A DNA stretch of 64,000 nt from Ditylenchus dipsaci (GCA_004194705.1 SADC01000963.1:1-64000); one strand, 5' to 3'. Positions 22,701-32,570 are shown, counted from the first letter of the stretch. The notes: generated from the sequence alone by a model not told the origin. Translations and numbers: made by a program.

Positions 22701-25700
22701 CTTATGATATTTTAGCTATTCCCGCAAGTACAGCGGCAGTTGAAAGGTTATTCAGTGTAACAACAATGTTATCAGCATCTCGCAAAAGTAGAACAAGAAT
22801 ATTCTCTTAAAAAGCAAAGCCATTTTAATTTATAATCGAGATTTAATTGAGGACTAAAAATATATAAAGCAGAAGTTAAATAAAAAAACTAAATCTTTTA
22901 CTAGTATATAATTCACTTATTTAAAGCTCGGCGCCCGGTTCTGCGCCCGGCGCCAATTTTTTGGGATGCCGGCGCCCGGTTCTGCGCCCGGCGCCAATTT
23001 TTTGAGATGCCGGCGCCCGGTGGTGCGCCCGGCGCCCATTTTTTTTCGCGTGCAACTATGCCTATGGCGCTTTATTTTGCATGAAATTTTTCTTTTAAAC
23101 TTAAAATAAATTGATCAATTAAAAAAAATGGGTGAGACCTGCATCTTCTGAAGTTGCATGAGCGTAAATCTCGAATTGGATGGTTCAGAGGAGCAGATGT
23201 CCCGCAAATACCACTTTTTTAAAATTCTTACCATCGTGTTCAGCATGAAATTTTAAGTCAGGAATCCTTATTAAGCCGCTTGAGAGCCGGAGTGTTAATA
23301 ATTTGGCACTTTTTTCAGGAATTTAGCGATTCAGAATTTATTTCTCGGATCTAAATGCATTGAGCAGTCCGTTCGACAAAATTACTGCAATTTTTTGAGT
23401 ATGTGGGATATTATTTCGACATTATAAATACGTGAAACAAATACCAACATGCACACATCTGATCATGCCATACACATTGGTGTTCATGGAGTTCTGGTAG
23501 TGTTCTATAGAAAGCCAAGCATCCGGTCCAAACCAGGCAAAATAACCAGCGTTGTTGACTAGTGCCCAGAAATCTAACAATTTTTTGTGTAGTTTTACCT
23601 GCGGAAACTAGTTTTTTTCTTACATTGTCCTGGCAGCATTTTTGCTTGCACATATTCTTTGGCTGCGATGACTGACTTAAAAGATATACTGTATTTCTTC
23701 TGATATAAGCCCGCGCCCTCGACTTTGAGGACCTATATATCTGCCTGAGCCAGCATTTCGAAAATCTGCTTTTTACGTTTTCTTAACTAACGCGAGCTCC
23801 AACTATTCTATTACTTACATTTTGGTTGAGCACCCGAACATCTCAGAATTCATTTTCCGATTTTCAATGGGTTGGTTATTCACTACGGTATGTCGGCGTT
23901 ATGTTCCTTTTATCCAGGGCTGCCATATGTTCTTTTTAAAATGATTTATCCTTTTTTAAGGAGCCCAAATCTTTTTTTATTTTGGAAGTTTTAGTAAGAA
24001 TCTTTTTTTTTCGCTTGAAAATGGCAATAAGCACTAGATAAAATTGACTTTTTCCTAGAGATGGCAAATGACCTATTTCGGGACGGGACGGGACAAAATT
24101 TACTTTAAAAAATTTCGGGACGGGACAAGGCCTAAAAACCCTTCGGGACGGGACGTCCCGACCCATTAATAAGGAAAAAATAAAGGAAAAATGAAGGAAA
24201 AATCGGAAAATCATTCCGGGACGGGACACCGGGACGGGACACACTAGAATTTTTTTCCGGGACGGGACACCGGGACGGAACAAGCCCTAAAATCCCTTCG
24301 GGACGGGACGGGATTCCCGTCCCGTCCCGAGGCCATTTCTACTTTTTCCTTCAAATTCTAGTTTTTTTACCAAATGTATTTTTTTTAATTTCGAGATGGC
24401 AGCCCTGCTTTATCCCATTTTGTCCCAAATATCCTTTTTTTTATAAAACCTCATAAAAAAGAACTCCATCATTAGTCCCAATCCCAGATTGCCTTAGAAA
24501 AAGGGCGTAAAACCTCCGTCCTAACATACGCGTTTTTAAAATGTGACAAAAGGTACATAACGTCAATAATCCTTCGCTTATAGGGTCCAATAATCTATCC
24601 GGCTGTCGGAAAAGTCTGGCGACGACACCAAAGTGGCTAGCACTTTCGGATAGGTTGCAAAATAACTTTATTCATAAAAGTTTAAAATGTAATTTTGTAA
24701 TGGGTCAAATATCAATCAATCAAAGAACCATTGTTGTTTTTTGATCCATTTTTGAAGGCTTCTCTCAGGCAAGCTTATACTTGGGCGTAGGATTGGAATC
24801 CCATGGGATTCCCGGGATTGGAATCCCAGAAATTTTGGAAATCCCAATCCAAAATCCCAAAGTTTCATAGTCCAAAATCCCACCGGTTCATATTTTAGAA
24901 AATCCCAAAATTATCCCAAAATCCCCGAAAATCCCCAAATAAATTTATTTGGTCTCGAAACTAAATTTTTTTTATTTCACATGACTTTTGTGTGTTTTTT
25001 TGAAACAACAACAAAAAGGACCAGCTCGATCCGAACACCGCAGAAAAGCTAATATTTTTGAAAAAAAACTCTCGAGTATGTTAAATTCTCGTATTGATTG
25101 TTTTTTGTAGTTTGAAATTGATTAAAATCGTTGGATGGTTATAAACTGTTTGAATTTGAAAAAAATCCCAAATCCAACTGGGATTCCCAGAATTTTGGAA
25201 ATCCCAATCCAAAATCCCAAAATTTAAAATAATTTCAAAAATCCCAATCCCAAATCCCAAAAAAACAAGAACGCCCAAGTATAGGCAAGCTACGCCTCTA
25301 CTATAATTTAAAAAAAAATACAACTATTGGGTCTTTAATTTTTTTAGAAATCAGAGCTCATTGTGTAAAGCGCTTGCCGCATGTATAACCAAATAGCCTG
25401 CATTTAAATAAAAAAATAACCTCTTCATTTGTGACATCTAACTCCACCGGGAATATTTTTCCAATTAACACCAGATTTTCGTTCTCCAGCTTTTGACGAC
25501 TCTAAAACACTCAACTCTAAAACACTCAACTCTAAAACACTCTACAAAAGGTGTAATTCAGAGCTTTTTAAGATAGTTTAAATTGTTATGGCGAATTTCC
25601 ATAAAGTTCCAGAAAACAAGTTTTCTACAATGTATCAGGCTATTCTACCATTTCAGCGGAGACTAAAAATAAGAACAAAAGTATCGGCACTAGTGGAGAA

Positions 25701-28341
25701 TCGGTTCCTATTTTTGCATTTTTAGCAAACTGTATTTTTTTACTTTTTAAACTTTAAAATTTCTTTTCTGGCCGCAAATTTTCGTTTTGCCCGTTTATCT
25801 CAAATTTTTTAATTTGCTTCAAAGTTATAATCAAACCTGCACGCAGCGTCGCCGAGTAAAATTAGATAAGTTGGAGCGCCGGCGGCGAAATAAATGAAGC
25901 GTGTCAGCGCCGGCGGCGAAAATTTTGTGAGGCGCCGGCGCTTCGAAAAATGGAAAAAGTATATAGTTTTAGAAGTTCACAGAAGGCGGGAGATCTATTC
26001 CAGTACTATGTAAATGATAGCAGTTGTGGAAAAACGTCGTTTTAATATCAATATTATCATGTTTGAAAACACAATAAAAATTTTACCGGCTTATCATACA
26101 TAAGCCGGCGCCGGCAAAAAAAGACATCTGATGAGCACCGGCGGCAAAAATTTTAATGACCCGGCGCTCCAGCCGGCGCTGACGGTGTAAATGAAAAAGC
26201 GCCGGCGCTTTTTTATTTTTGGCGAGCGTGCAAGTATGGTTATAATACCGTCAGGTAGTCCCGCTATTCTAGCTTTGGAGGATTTTTCATAATTCATCGC
26301 GCCATCTCTAAAAATGTAAAACAGTAAGGTAAAAGTATGAAGCGAGTTATGAAAGTAACTGGATTTGTACCTTTAACTTTTTTTGCGTTACAAATGGTGT
26401 TATCATTTTCAAAACGGTAGTTGATTTTTTGCATTTTGAATTAAAACCTTTTTTGCTGGTACAGTCGACTCTCCCAATAACGAACCCCCTGAATAACGAA
26501 CTCTCTCAATAACGAACACTTTTTTTGGTTTGGTTTGGTTGGATTTTCGATAAAGTACTTATAACAGACCTTCTCAATAACGAACACCTAGAGCCGGTCC
26601 CCAGGGGGTTCGTTATTGGGAGAGTTGACTGTAGGTATTTTATTTTGACCTACAATTACTAAAAATGACCCCTAATTTGAATTTTTTTAAAATTTTTTAT
26701 TTATTTTCAAATGATTTTTAACTATCATGTAGCCCAGGATCTAGAGGAAATACGGTAGGTTGAATTTTTCGGCGACCGGACAAAAAAGATTAAAATCCTT
26801 TTTTGTCGCTCGCAGGAAATCGGGTAATCATAAAAATTGCTTTCTTATTAATCTTGCTTGCAAAACTTTGCTCTTTGGAGCTCTTAGTTCGTGATATGTT
26901 GCACTGTGACATATTCTCAGAGTTGCACTGTGCAGTCAAACCGCAATCTGATGATACTCCAAAAACATTTGCAGGAATATTTGCGTGAATGAGTAGTGTT
27001 CACTCACAAACCCAGCAACTTGTAAAGCAGACCTTTGTACGAGTAGTCAACATTCGACTACTTACTTATCTCTGGTCATTTTGCATTTGAGCGAGAAAAT
27101 CTTTCGCCTTTTACTAAAGATTTCCGTGCAAAGGGGCGCTTATGAGTAAGCAATTTTTGGAAGCCTTTTCCCCCAGGGAAAGGCTCTATCTCTGTGTGGT
27201 TTGCAAAAGGAGCTATTTTCTAGTTTTTAGTTAGTTTTTTTACAAGAAAGGGACTCTGACTGTGACCTGGGGAAACTTTGATGAATTTTTTTTCTGTAAA
27301 TTCTTGTAGAACGTGCCGAAGTTTCTGACAAATCTGGCTCCCCAGCTCTGAAGGTCCACAAAATGAGGTACACGGGTCTCAAAGCTCTAAAAACAGCCCG
27401 ATACCCCTATTATGGTTTTCATAGCTGACCCATACCTCCATGGGTCATTTCTAGAAATTTGTTAGCTTTCGAAATTGGCACCAGGTGGCCAGGTCGTCAA
27501 CTGTGAATAATATAATTCACATGTAATTTAGGCACGCTCTACAAGAATAAGCGCAAAAAAAATTCATCGAAAAACTGCAGGTCACATTCAAGGTTCCCTC
27601 CCTTGTTAGTTAGTTTTTTAGTTAAGAGATAGGATTTCGTAAATACCATTTCTCAAATCTTTGAGTTGACAAGTCGAAAAAGGTTAAACTGTAAGCAAGT
27701 CAAAAACATAATTTGGTTCATACCTTTATATTGTTGTTCTACATTTTCATGGCTGATGTAAAAAATGATGGCTCGTCAGGAACTATGAACGCAGGGCTAC
27801 CTGATGATGTTTATGGTTGTAAACAAATATTTAAGAGTTCAAGAAAACAGTCTAAACGAAAATTTGTGGCAGAAAAAATTAATCAGCTGCCATGAAAAAA
27901 ATACTTTAGCGGACAAAAAATGTACCGTCCGAGTCTTTATACATCTTTCAATATGTACTTTTGAAATTTTTTTTATTCAGATCCCTGATTAAAATTCTTG
28001 GTGTAATACGAACGTAACCAACCTCCTGAGTAAGACAGCCAGCAAACACAGTCATGCCCTTGCCAGCCAATCGTATGGCTAACAAATGGCCAAAAACCTG
28101 AGTCAGCACCAGCTATGAAGACGACTTTGTTGGCCAGGTCCTCAACTGTGAACAGCTCTCTGATGTAGCGCACTGAGTAATGAAGAACAGGCACTAGAAG
28201 TGGCATCCACACCCATTTTGGGATAGGTTTCGAGACCAAAGACGATAAGGGAGATTTACCGATGGATTGGGACAATTGGCTATAGACATGGGAAATATGG
28301 GAGTGAAGTAGCTGGAAATAGTTAGACACAGATTCTGACAT
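13707..28341 (-). CDS. short-chain dehydrogenase/reductase (17-beta-HSD/retinol dehydrogenase-like), 7 exons
   Basis: Minus-strand exons: 28341-28023, 25501-25421, 23675-23624, 23573-23449, 17707-17571, 17533-17358 and 13942-13707 (stop TAA). All junctions are GT-AG and in phase, giving about 374 residues. The order of SDR motifs is complete: an N-terminal hydrophobic anchor (about residues 42-60, WVWMPLLVPVLHYS), the nucleotide-binding GADSGFG, the ELDVT strand, LVNNAG, the catalytic SMSSVSG Ser, YCMAK with Tyr and Lys, and EPGAF. The C-terminal PRLRYRIGWD region is as in membrane-bound retinol/hydroxysteroid dehydrogenases. Likely role: NAD(P)-dependent oxidation or reduction of lipid alcohols or ketones at a membrane. 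The only lesion is one extra T in exon 1 (A5 at 28092-28096 on the plus strand) inside GADSGFG. Introns of 2.5, 1.7, 5.7 and 3.4 kb are packed with transposons; two others are only 50 and 37 nt. Confidence 0.88.
14006..14242. mobile_element. piggyBac-like MITE, family B, in SDR intron 6
   Basis: TTAA flanks both ends. The left terminus is AAGGGGCATGCCCGTGCG and the right is its match CGGGCATGCCCCTT. The interior contains GGGGACCAGCA and a CTTTTCTCCGTGTCGGGC arm. Same family: 30,228, 45,873 and partial copies at 28,975 and 33,240. Confidence 0.85.
15117..15240 (-). repeat. dispersed GCCTAAGGGCTAA repeat, copy 2
   Basis: Reverse-orientation copy of 2,095-2,215: GGCGCTAGCAGCGAATAC, a poly-G/poly-C tract, then GCTGTAACTACC and TAGCCCTTAGTGGGTAGGCC. 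Confidence 0.6.
15794..15976 (-). pseudogene. hAT transposase C-terminal dimerisation fragment
   Basis: The minus-strand frame contains LPSSATSASVERVFSGVT, matching the conserved P-x-T/S-S-x-x-S-x-E-R-x-F-S block of the hAT dimerisation domain. The catalytic core and the BED finger are missing, so this copy is non-autonomous. Confidence 0.85.
16285..16468. mobile_element. pogo-like MITE nested in the CACCGG hAT
   Basis: Ends CAGTCAAGTCTCGATTTAAC and complement are flanked by TA. Internal GTTCGTTAAATCGA words face each other. It is the youngest of three nested layers here. Confidence 0.85.
16545..16690 (-). repeat. SINE-like repeat with tRNA B-box-like motif, copy 1
   Basis: On the minus strand GGTCACGGGTTCGACGACC resembles a Pol III B box, followed by a T-rich CATTTTTTTTCTCCTTTTA tail. 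The same 130-bp unit is at 39,980-40,105, and a weaker relative at 44,975-45,065. No clear A box was found, so a tRNA-derived SINE is only a suggestion. Confidence 0.4.
17735..18060. mobile_element. palindromic repeat beside SDR exon 5
   Basis: GAGCATAAATTTTTTTGGCC and GATTTGCCTGATT on the left are mirrored by AATCAGGCAAA and TTTGCGCCAAAAATTATA on the right. It ends about 30 nt upstream of the exon 5 acceptor. No target duplication was resolved. Confidence 0.55.
18115..18749. mobile_element. hAT MITE with CCCGCCCCGC arrays
   Basis: TAGTGATGG and CCATCACTA termini are flanked by an exact 8-bp duplication GTGTTAAC (18,107-18,114 and 18,750-18,757). Arrays of CCCGCCCCGC and CCCGCGCGGG fill 18,120-18,275 and 18,595-18,735. 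The AT-rich centre of about 300 bp shows no transposase. Confidence 0.9.
18771..21970. mobile_element. foldback element interrupted by a hAT
   Basis: CCTGGTGTAAC and GTTACATCAGG ends are flanked by TA. The left arm (18,771-19,108) and right arm (21,519-21,970) are complementary over about 330 bp, including GACCAGACAAGTGTTTGGAG. The hAT at 19,109-21,518 is inserted between them. Confidence 0.85.
19109..21518 (-). mobile_element. 2.4-kb hAT element with GTTTTCATTTCG arrays and transposase remains
   Basis: CAGTGTTTTC and GAAAACACTG termini are flanked by an exact 8-bp duplication GTGTTGAG (19,101-19,108 and 21,519-21,526). Arrays of TTTCGTTTTC/GAAAACGAAA occupy both ends (19,110-19,370 and 21,210-21,505). 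The minus strand keeps a BED-type zinc finger (VWNNFFEE, then CKKC, near 21,050-20,960) and the hAT core CKTRWGSYVTVLECFLEI (20,285-20,230). Frames are broken. BED fingers of hAT transposases bind subterminal repeats, so the arrays are plausible binding sites. Confidence 0.9.
21982..23290. mobile_element. foldback element interrupted by the GCGCCGG hAT
   Basis: CCGGCTCTCAAGTGGCG and CGCTTGAGAGCCGG ends face each other. Both arms share the AACCATCC-containing stretch and AATTGATCAATTTATTTTAA. The hAT at 22,397-23,060 sits between the arms. A diverged relative of the right arm lies at about 32,850-32,990. Confidence 0.75.
22397..23060 (+). mobile_element. hAT element with GCGCCGG arrays and transposase C-terminus
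   Basis: CATACTTGCACG and CGTGCAACTATG termini are flanked by an exact 8-bp duplication CCTATGGC. GC arrays (GGCGCCGGCGC, GGCGCCCGG) lie at 22,408-22,512 and 22,928-23,030. Between them the plus strand encodes a hAT dimerisation domain (LAIPASTAAVERLFSVT at 22,710-22,765), ending after one frame change near 22,857. The core and BED finger are absent. Confidence 0.9.
23690..23890. mobile_element. relic of the CCGTATTTT MITE family
   Basis: It shares AAAATCTGCTTTTTACGTTTTC and the GGTTGAGCACCCGAA block with the complete copies at 28,525 and 37,114. Its left edge abuts the acceptor region of SDR exon 3. Confidence 0.6.
24056..24341. mobile_element. hAT MITE with GGGACGGGAC arrays
   Basis: TAGAGATGGC and GGCCATTTCTA termini are flanked by an exact 8-bp duplication CTTTTTCC. 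Almost the whole 286 bp is CGGGACGGGAC repeats with short AT spacers; no coding remains. Confidence 0.9.
24776..25282. mobile_element. MULE-like MITE with AATCCC arrays
   Basis: ATACTTGGGCGT and ACGCCCAAGTAT termini are flanked by a 9-bp direct repeat AGGCAAGCT, the duplication length typical of Mutator-like elements. AATCCCAATCC words fill both ends (24,790-24,945 and 25,165-25,262) around a non-repeated AT-rich centre. Confidence 0.75.
25832..26238. mobile_element. hAT MITE with GCGCCGGCG arrays
   Basis: CAAACCTGCACGC and GCGTGCAAGTATG termini are flanked by an exact 8-bp duplication GTTATAAT. GCGCCGGCGGCGAAA and GCCGGCGC words lie near both ends. The ends are related to the element at 22,397 and to the fragment at 59,533. 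Confidence 0.88.
26462..26631. mobile_element. pogo-like MITE with CCAATAACGAAC words
   Basis: CAGTCGACTCTCCCAATAAC and complement are flanked by TA. Inside, CTCAATAACGAAC is repeated, ending in GGTCCCCAGGGGGTTCG. Confidence 0.85.
27235..27625. mobile_element. palindromic repeat in SDR intron 1
   Basis: The left part (TTACAAGAAAGGGA, GAATTTTTTTT, TTCTTGTAGAACGTGCC) is mirrored by the right part (GGCACGCTCTACAAGAA, AAAAATTCATCG, TCCCTCCCTTGTTAG). The loop includes GGTCATTTCTAGAAATTTG. No target duplication was resolved. Confidence 0.6.
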
Positions 28342-28524
28342 CGACTTGGATAGGGCTGAAAAAAGTCTGAACTCAAATTTTAATAAAACTGAAAACACCA
28401 CAAAAAACCAATATAAAAAGGATTTTTTGGTGTTTTGCTCGCAAAATATTTATCTGGGAACGAAAAAACATAAAACCTGTAATAATTGACCTCCAAACAG
28501 TGAAAAAATATACATAAAACGATA

Positions 28525-28767
28525 CCGTATTCACTCTATTAACTCCCCATGGGGAGTTATTTTTTCAACCCTCAAAAAATCGGAAAATTTTTAGGTCGAT
28601 TTTGAGATTTTTGGGTGCTCACTACAGTTTGAAAACTGAAATTAGGTAATCTCGTAGCAACTAAGAAAACGCAAAAAACAGATTTGCAAAATGTTTGCTT
28701 TAGGCTGAGATATGGGTCCGTAGGGCGGAGACTTATTAGAGAGGGGGAGTTAATAGAGGGAATACGG
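28525..28767. mobile_element. CCGTATTTT MITE family, complete copy with TTAACTCCCC words
   Basis: CCGTATTCACTCTATTAACT and AGTTAATAGAGGGAATACGG ends are flanked by TA. It shares its core with 37,114-37,374, but its terminal word differs (TTAACTCCCC here, TAAACGCCCC there). Confidence 0.8.
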
Positions 28768-28884
28768 TACTTTCGAAATGTCGTTTTGGAGCCATATTTG
28801 TTGACAACTCAGGGTTGTCAAGTTTGAACTTAGAGAAGCAGCAAAAGAAAGGTGTAGAACGAAGAAGATTTTTTTTTGAAAAAT

Positions 28885-29100
28885 ACCGTATTTACTCCAC
28901 CAGTAGCGCCCCACCCTTTAATTGTAGATCCCCCCTTCTAATACTAGGCCAAAAATTTCCCTGACTTTAAGATTTGGTCTGAAGTCATTAATATCAGACT
29001 TGACGCAAAGAAAGTGAGAAGCAGAACAGTTGGGAAAAATTGCTGGTCCCCGACTTTTCGCGCAATATAGCGCGCATGGTCTTGCCTCTCTAAATTCGGA
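28885..29100. mobile_element. fragments of MITEs upstream of the SDR gene
   Basis: An ACCGTATTTACTCCA end is followed by a family B piggyBac-like interior (TCATTAATATCAGACTTGAC, GCTGGTCCCCG). Neither element is complete. Confidence 0.5.
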
Positions 29101-29207
29101 AATCACAAATTCATAAAGCTACCGCATATATTCAGCTAAAAAACAGGGGTGTAATGTATTTTTTAAAAAGGAAGTTGTATTTTTGGGACCCTAGATCTCT
29201 TTCGGTT

Positions 29208-29446
29208 TTAAAGGAGCATGGTCACCTATTTTTTAAATTTGTCGCCGCCAATTCAATTTTTTCTGAATCATTGAACTTTTGACAGATTTTTAAGCTTGGT
29301 TTCTAACTAAACAAGGCCTACAACTTAATTTTAGGTATAGTTTTGTTAAAAACCAAGTTGAAAAATCCGTACAGAAGTTCAATGATTCGGAAAAAAATTT
29401 GAATTGGCGAGGACAAAATTTGTAACAGGTGACCGTGCCCATTTAA
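29208..29446. mobile_element. piggyBac-like MITE, family A
   Basis: Bounded by TTAA on both sides, with AAGGAGCATGGTCACC and GGTGACCGTGCCCAT termini. The arms fold on CTTGGTTTCTAAC and GTTAAAAACCAAG. Confidence 0.8.
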
Positions 29447-29459
29447 TCTTTGAAGAAAA

Positions 29460-29775
29460 ATGACCAAATGACCACCAATTTATTGGATCAAATTGAATTG
29501 TTGCCCTTAAAGTCTGAATTCTTGTCCGTTTTCAATTATTTCTTGCCCCTTTTTCAAATTTCAAATAAAAAACTGAAATCTTGCCCTTTTTTCTAAAATG
29601 TTGCCCTTTTTTATTAAAAATCGGGTAAATTTCTCCGATTTGGCGTCTTCCATGAAAACTCGGATTAAAAAGAGGCAATATTTCAGTTTTTATTTGAAAT
29701 TTGAAAAATAGGCAAGAAATAATTAAAAAAAGGGCAAGAATTCAGACTTTAGGGACGACAATTCAGTTACATCCA
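29460..29775. mobile_element. palindromic repeat with CTTGCCC words
   Basis: Left words TTGCCCTTTTT and GAATTCTTGTCC are mirrored by AAAAAGGGCAAGAATTC on the right, around a centre at about 29,640. It resembles the AATTAGGGGGC elements in organisation but not in sequence. Confidence 0.6.
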
Positions 29776-30227
29776 TCCTTTTTCAACCAAATGTATTTTT
29801 AAAAATTTTGAGTCACGGACCCTGTTTTAAAAGTGAAATGAATGTGGGAAAAAATATAAGAAGAAAGTGGATTTGCAGCTGTTTACATGTTGTTTGGTAA
29901 AATAAAACGATTTTTGGTCAACTCTTTTTCTCTCTTCTTTCTGGAACACTATTTGCTAGATGTTGAGGACAAACAAAAATTTTTGCTCTTTAAGAAAAAG
30001 ACTAAAAAGAACTTTGATAAAAGAAAAAGTGATTGAAGCTAAGATGCTGCTTACTATCTTGTCGTGTGAAATATCGATTAAGAAATTGATTTCATTTGAT
30101 TAAGTTGAAAAACACGTAAAATTATTGCTCTTGTATTGTTAAAAAAAACTTGATAAAAATCAAAATTTTTAGTAAACTATCAACGTTCACTTGTTTTTTT
30201 GTCTATGCAGCAAAATGGTAAAAAATA

Positions 30228-30444
30228 TTAAAGGGGATGCCGGTTCCCGACACGGAAAAAAGGCGGGACCAGGTTCGATCAAGTTTTACATGCATACTCA
30301 TTGAGATTTTTTAAGTTTTCTGCCTAGTTTTTAAAAGTAGTGTAGGGTCATTAATATTATATTAAAGAGTGAAAAATGGAAATATTCAAAAAAATCGCTG
30401 GTTCCAGCCTTAACTTTTTGAAACGCACGGGCATGCCCCTTTAA
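30228..30444. mobile_element. piggyBac-like MITE, family B
   Basis: Bounded by TTAA; AAGGGGATGCCGG(T)TCCCGACACGG at the left and GCACGGGCATGCCCCTT at the right, with the shared GGACCAG-like and CATTAATATTATA blocks inside. Confidence 0.85.
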
Positions 30445-31514
30445 GGAGTGTTCTAAAATGACTAAAATGTCACGCTACGCGACACTGAAGGGGGTAGGCT
30501 TGTTATTTTAAACTTTGCTGGCTAGTTAAAAAATCTAATATCGGCCCACTTACCTGAAACTTCTAACTGGGGACCCACATTTATGAACATATACCGGATA
30601 AAAAATAAATGCATACTAGTACCTAAGGACGGCTACCTGAGTACCATTACATGTACAGCTTCAATCTACACCTCTCAGTCAGTTCCTTGTGCACAGTGCT
30701 GTAAATGGCACTGGTGCTGCACAGGCACCGGGCGCACTGGCACCGTCGGTGCCCGGTGGTATAGCAACGACTCGCTACAACAATTTTTTTAATGTCTTAT
30801 ATTGTCCAAAAACAATTTTTTTATACTTAGGCGTAACCTTGGGTGCGGGATAGGCCAGCGCATGTTAAGACGGACTCAAATGTGTAGGTTTTGAAACATA
30901 AATTCTGTCCGTCTTCGATGATTTAGTAGGCTTTAAATTCATTTATGGCGAATTTCTCCACGGTAAATTCATAAATTGAAAAAATTTAATTAGAGGTATA
31001 ACTATCATAATTTCTTTCATACTGTCGCCCGTTAGGTAACCAGCGCAAAAAATACAGAACTATTTTCAAATTTGCCAATTTTTTGAACTTAGGTTTAGGC
31101 TTAAACGCATGGTAGGCCTGCGCTCTTTAGGACAAGCTCAAATGTGTGGTTTGTGTAATAAAAACAAGGTGAGATCAGAAAACAAGAAATACCTGTAGCG
31201 AGTTATTTGTTGTAGCGAGTCGTACGTCAGTCGTGCCCGGTGCCGAAATTTTAGAGGCCGGTGCCCGGTGACGTGATTTCGGAGATCGGTTTCCAAATGG
31301 TGCCACACCGGCAAGTGGTATTTATCATATCCGGCAAGAGCTATCTGAAATTTGATTCACCTGAAAACAGCACTATAATGGAACGACTATCAGTTCGCGA
31401 CACTTTTGATTCGCGACAATCGATTCGCGACAATCGGTTCGCGACACTTTTTTTAAATATTTTAACTTTTAATTTTTTAACTTTGAAAAAAAAACTTTGC
31501 TTAAAACTTTTTTA

Positions 31515-31725
31515 AATATCAACTTTCTTATCAAAATGTCTTCCTGAACCCGAATCCGTTGAGATCAGGTCCGAAAAATTGCAGGGTGCTTAGATATTCT
31601 TTAAAGTAGTAAGTGGTACAGATTTTCTAGGTGATCTACTCAAAACAGCTATATCTCAGCTCTCTAGTATTTTTCTGACCTGATCTAAACGGATTCAGGT
31701 TCAGGATTACATTTTGGTATAAAAT
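31515..31725. mobile_element. MITE, CCGTTGAGATCAGGTCCG family, copy 3
   Basis: It carries CCGAATCCGTTGAGATCAGG and the inverted CTGATCTAAACGGATTCAGG. It is shorter and more diverged than the other two copies. Just before it, at 31,390-31,450, lies an array of GATTCGCGACA. Confidence 0.65.
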
Positions 31726-31849
31726 GTTCGTGGCCTTAACTTTTTGCAAGACAGATCATGTAGCTACGGCTTACGAATGCTTGGCTAATTACTAAATATG
31801 CAAGTATAGAGATAGTGATGGAAACCAGAGCTTTCTTGAATATTTCGAG

Positions 31850-32213
31850 AACACATGGGTGGCAGAGCTCGACGCACTCCTAAATTTCCACTTGAGTTTT
31901 GGAATTCTAAGGCTGTGTCAGAGCTGGGTTTGCCAAGAACTAACAACTCTGTCGAGTCATGGCATCATCAGTTGCAAATTCAGTTAACTGTCATCATCCA
32001 TCATTTTTGAAACTGCTAGATGCTCTCCGTATGGAAAATGTCCGTTCCAATGCAGTGGCTGTAAAGCTTGATGCTGGAGAAGTAGTGCCACTTTACAGTC
32101 GAGTAGAATATGGACAAGCAAATCAGCGATTGTTAAATATTTTACAAACATATGATATTAGTACGTGGTATAAATACTTAAGCAATTGTGCAAGTTACGT
32201 AAGATTTCATTGA
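31850..32213 (+). pseudogene. MULE transposase C-terminal fragment
   Basis: The plus strand reads LPRTNNSVESWHHQLQ, the usual R-T-N-N-x-x-E-x-W-H block after the DDE core of Mutator-like transposases. After one frameshift near 31,985 it continues as LKLLDALRMENVRSN and ends YGQANQRLLNILQTYD. No start or core precedes it. It is a decayed fragment, distinct from the core region at 34 kb. Confidence 0.8.
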
Positions 32214-32424
32214 AATTTTTTTGATGGATAAGCAAAAAAGTGTCCTCTAGAGTTAATGTCTTCAACTGATTTGTTAGAATTGAAATTTTAAAGTAAATTT
32301 GTAAGTTTAAAGTGTTTTTGATTCATTCTGTAAATTTTTTTGTCTACCATAAGCGTTTCAGAATAAAAATAAAAAGACATTATTGAGCAATGAACGTACG
32401 AATGATACTTGAATCCTTAGTCAA

Positions 32425-32570
32425 TATTGGGTATTTTGTCTTTGGGTGTTTTGTCTTTGGGTATTTTGACCATTGGGTATTTGTCCATTGGGTATTTTGA
32501 CCACTGGGTATTTTGTACTTTGGGTATTTTGACCATTGGGTATTTTGTCTTTGGGTATTTTGATCCTGCA
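32425..32570. repeat. TTGGGTATTTTGACCA array
   Basis: About nine head-to-tail variants of a 15-17 bp unit (TTGGGTATTTTGACCA, or TTTGGGTATTTTGTC). No terminal repeats were found around it, but the array resembles those inside the MITEs nearby. Confidence 0.75.

Noticed and set aside
27713..27895. Frame with AGLPDD motif, similar to words at 26,270 and 47,440
   Set aside because: The shared GCAGGGCTAC(C)TGATG stretch looks like a short dispersed repeat rather than a conserved protein.
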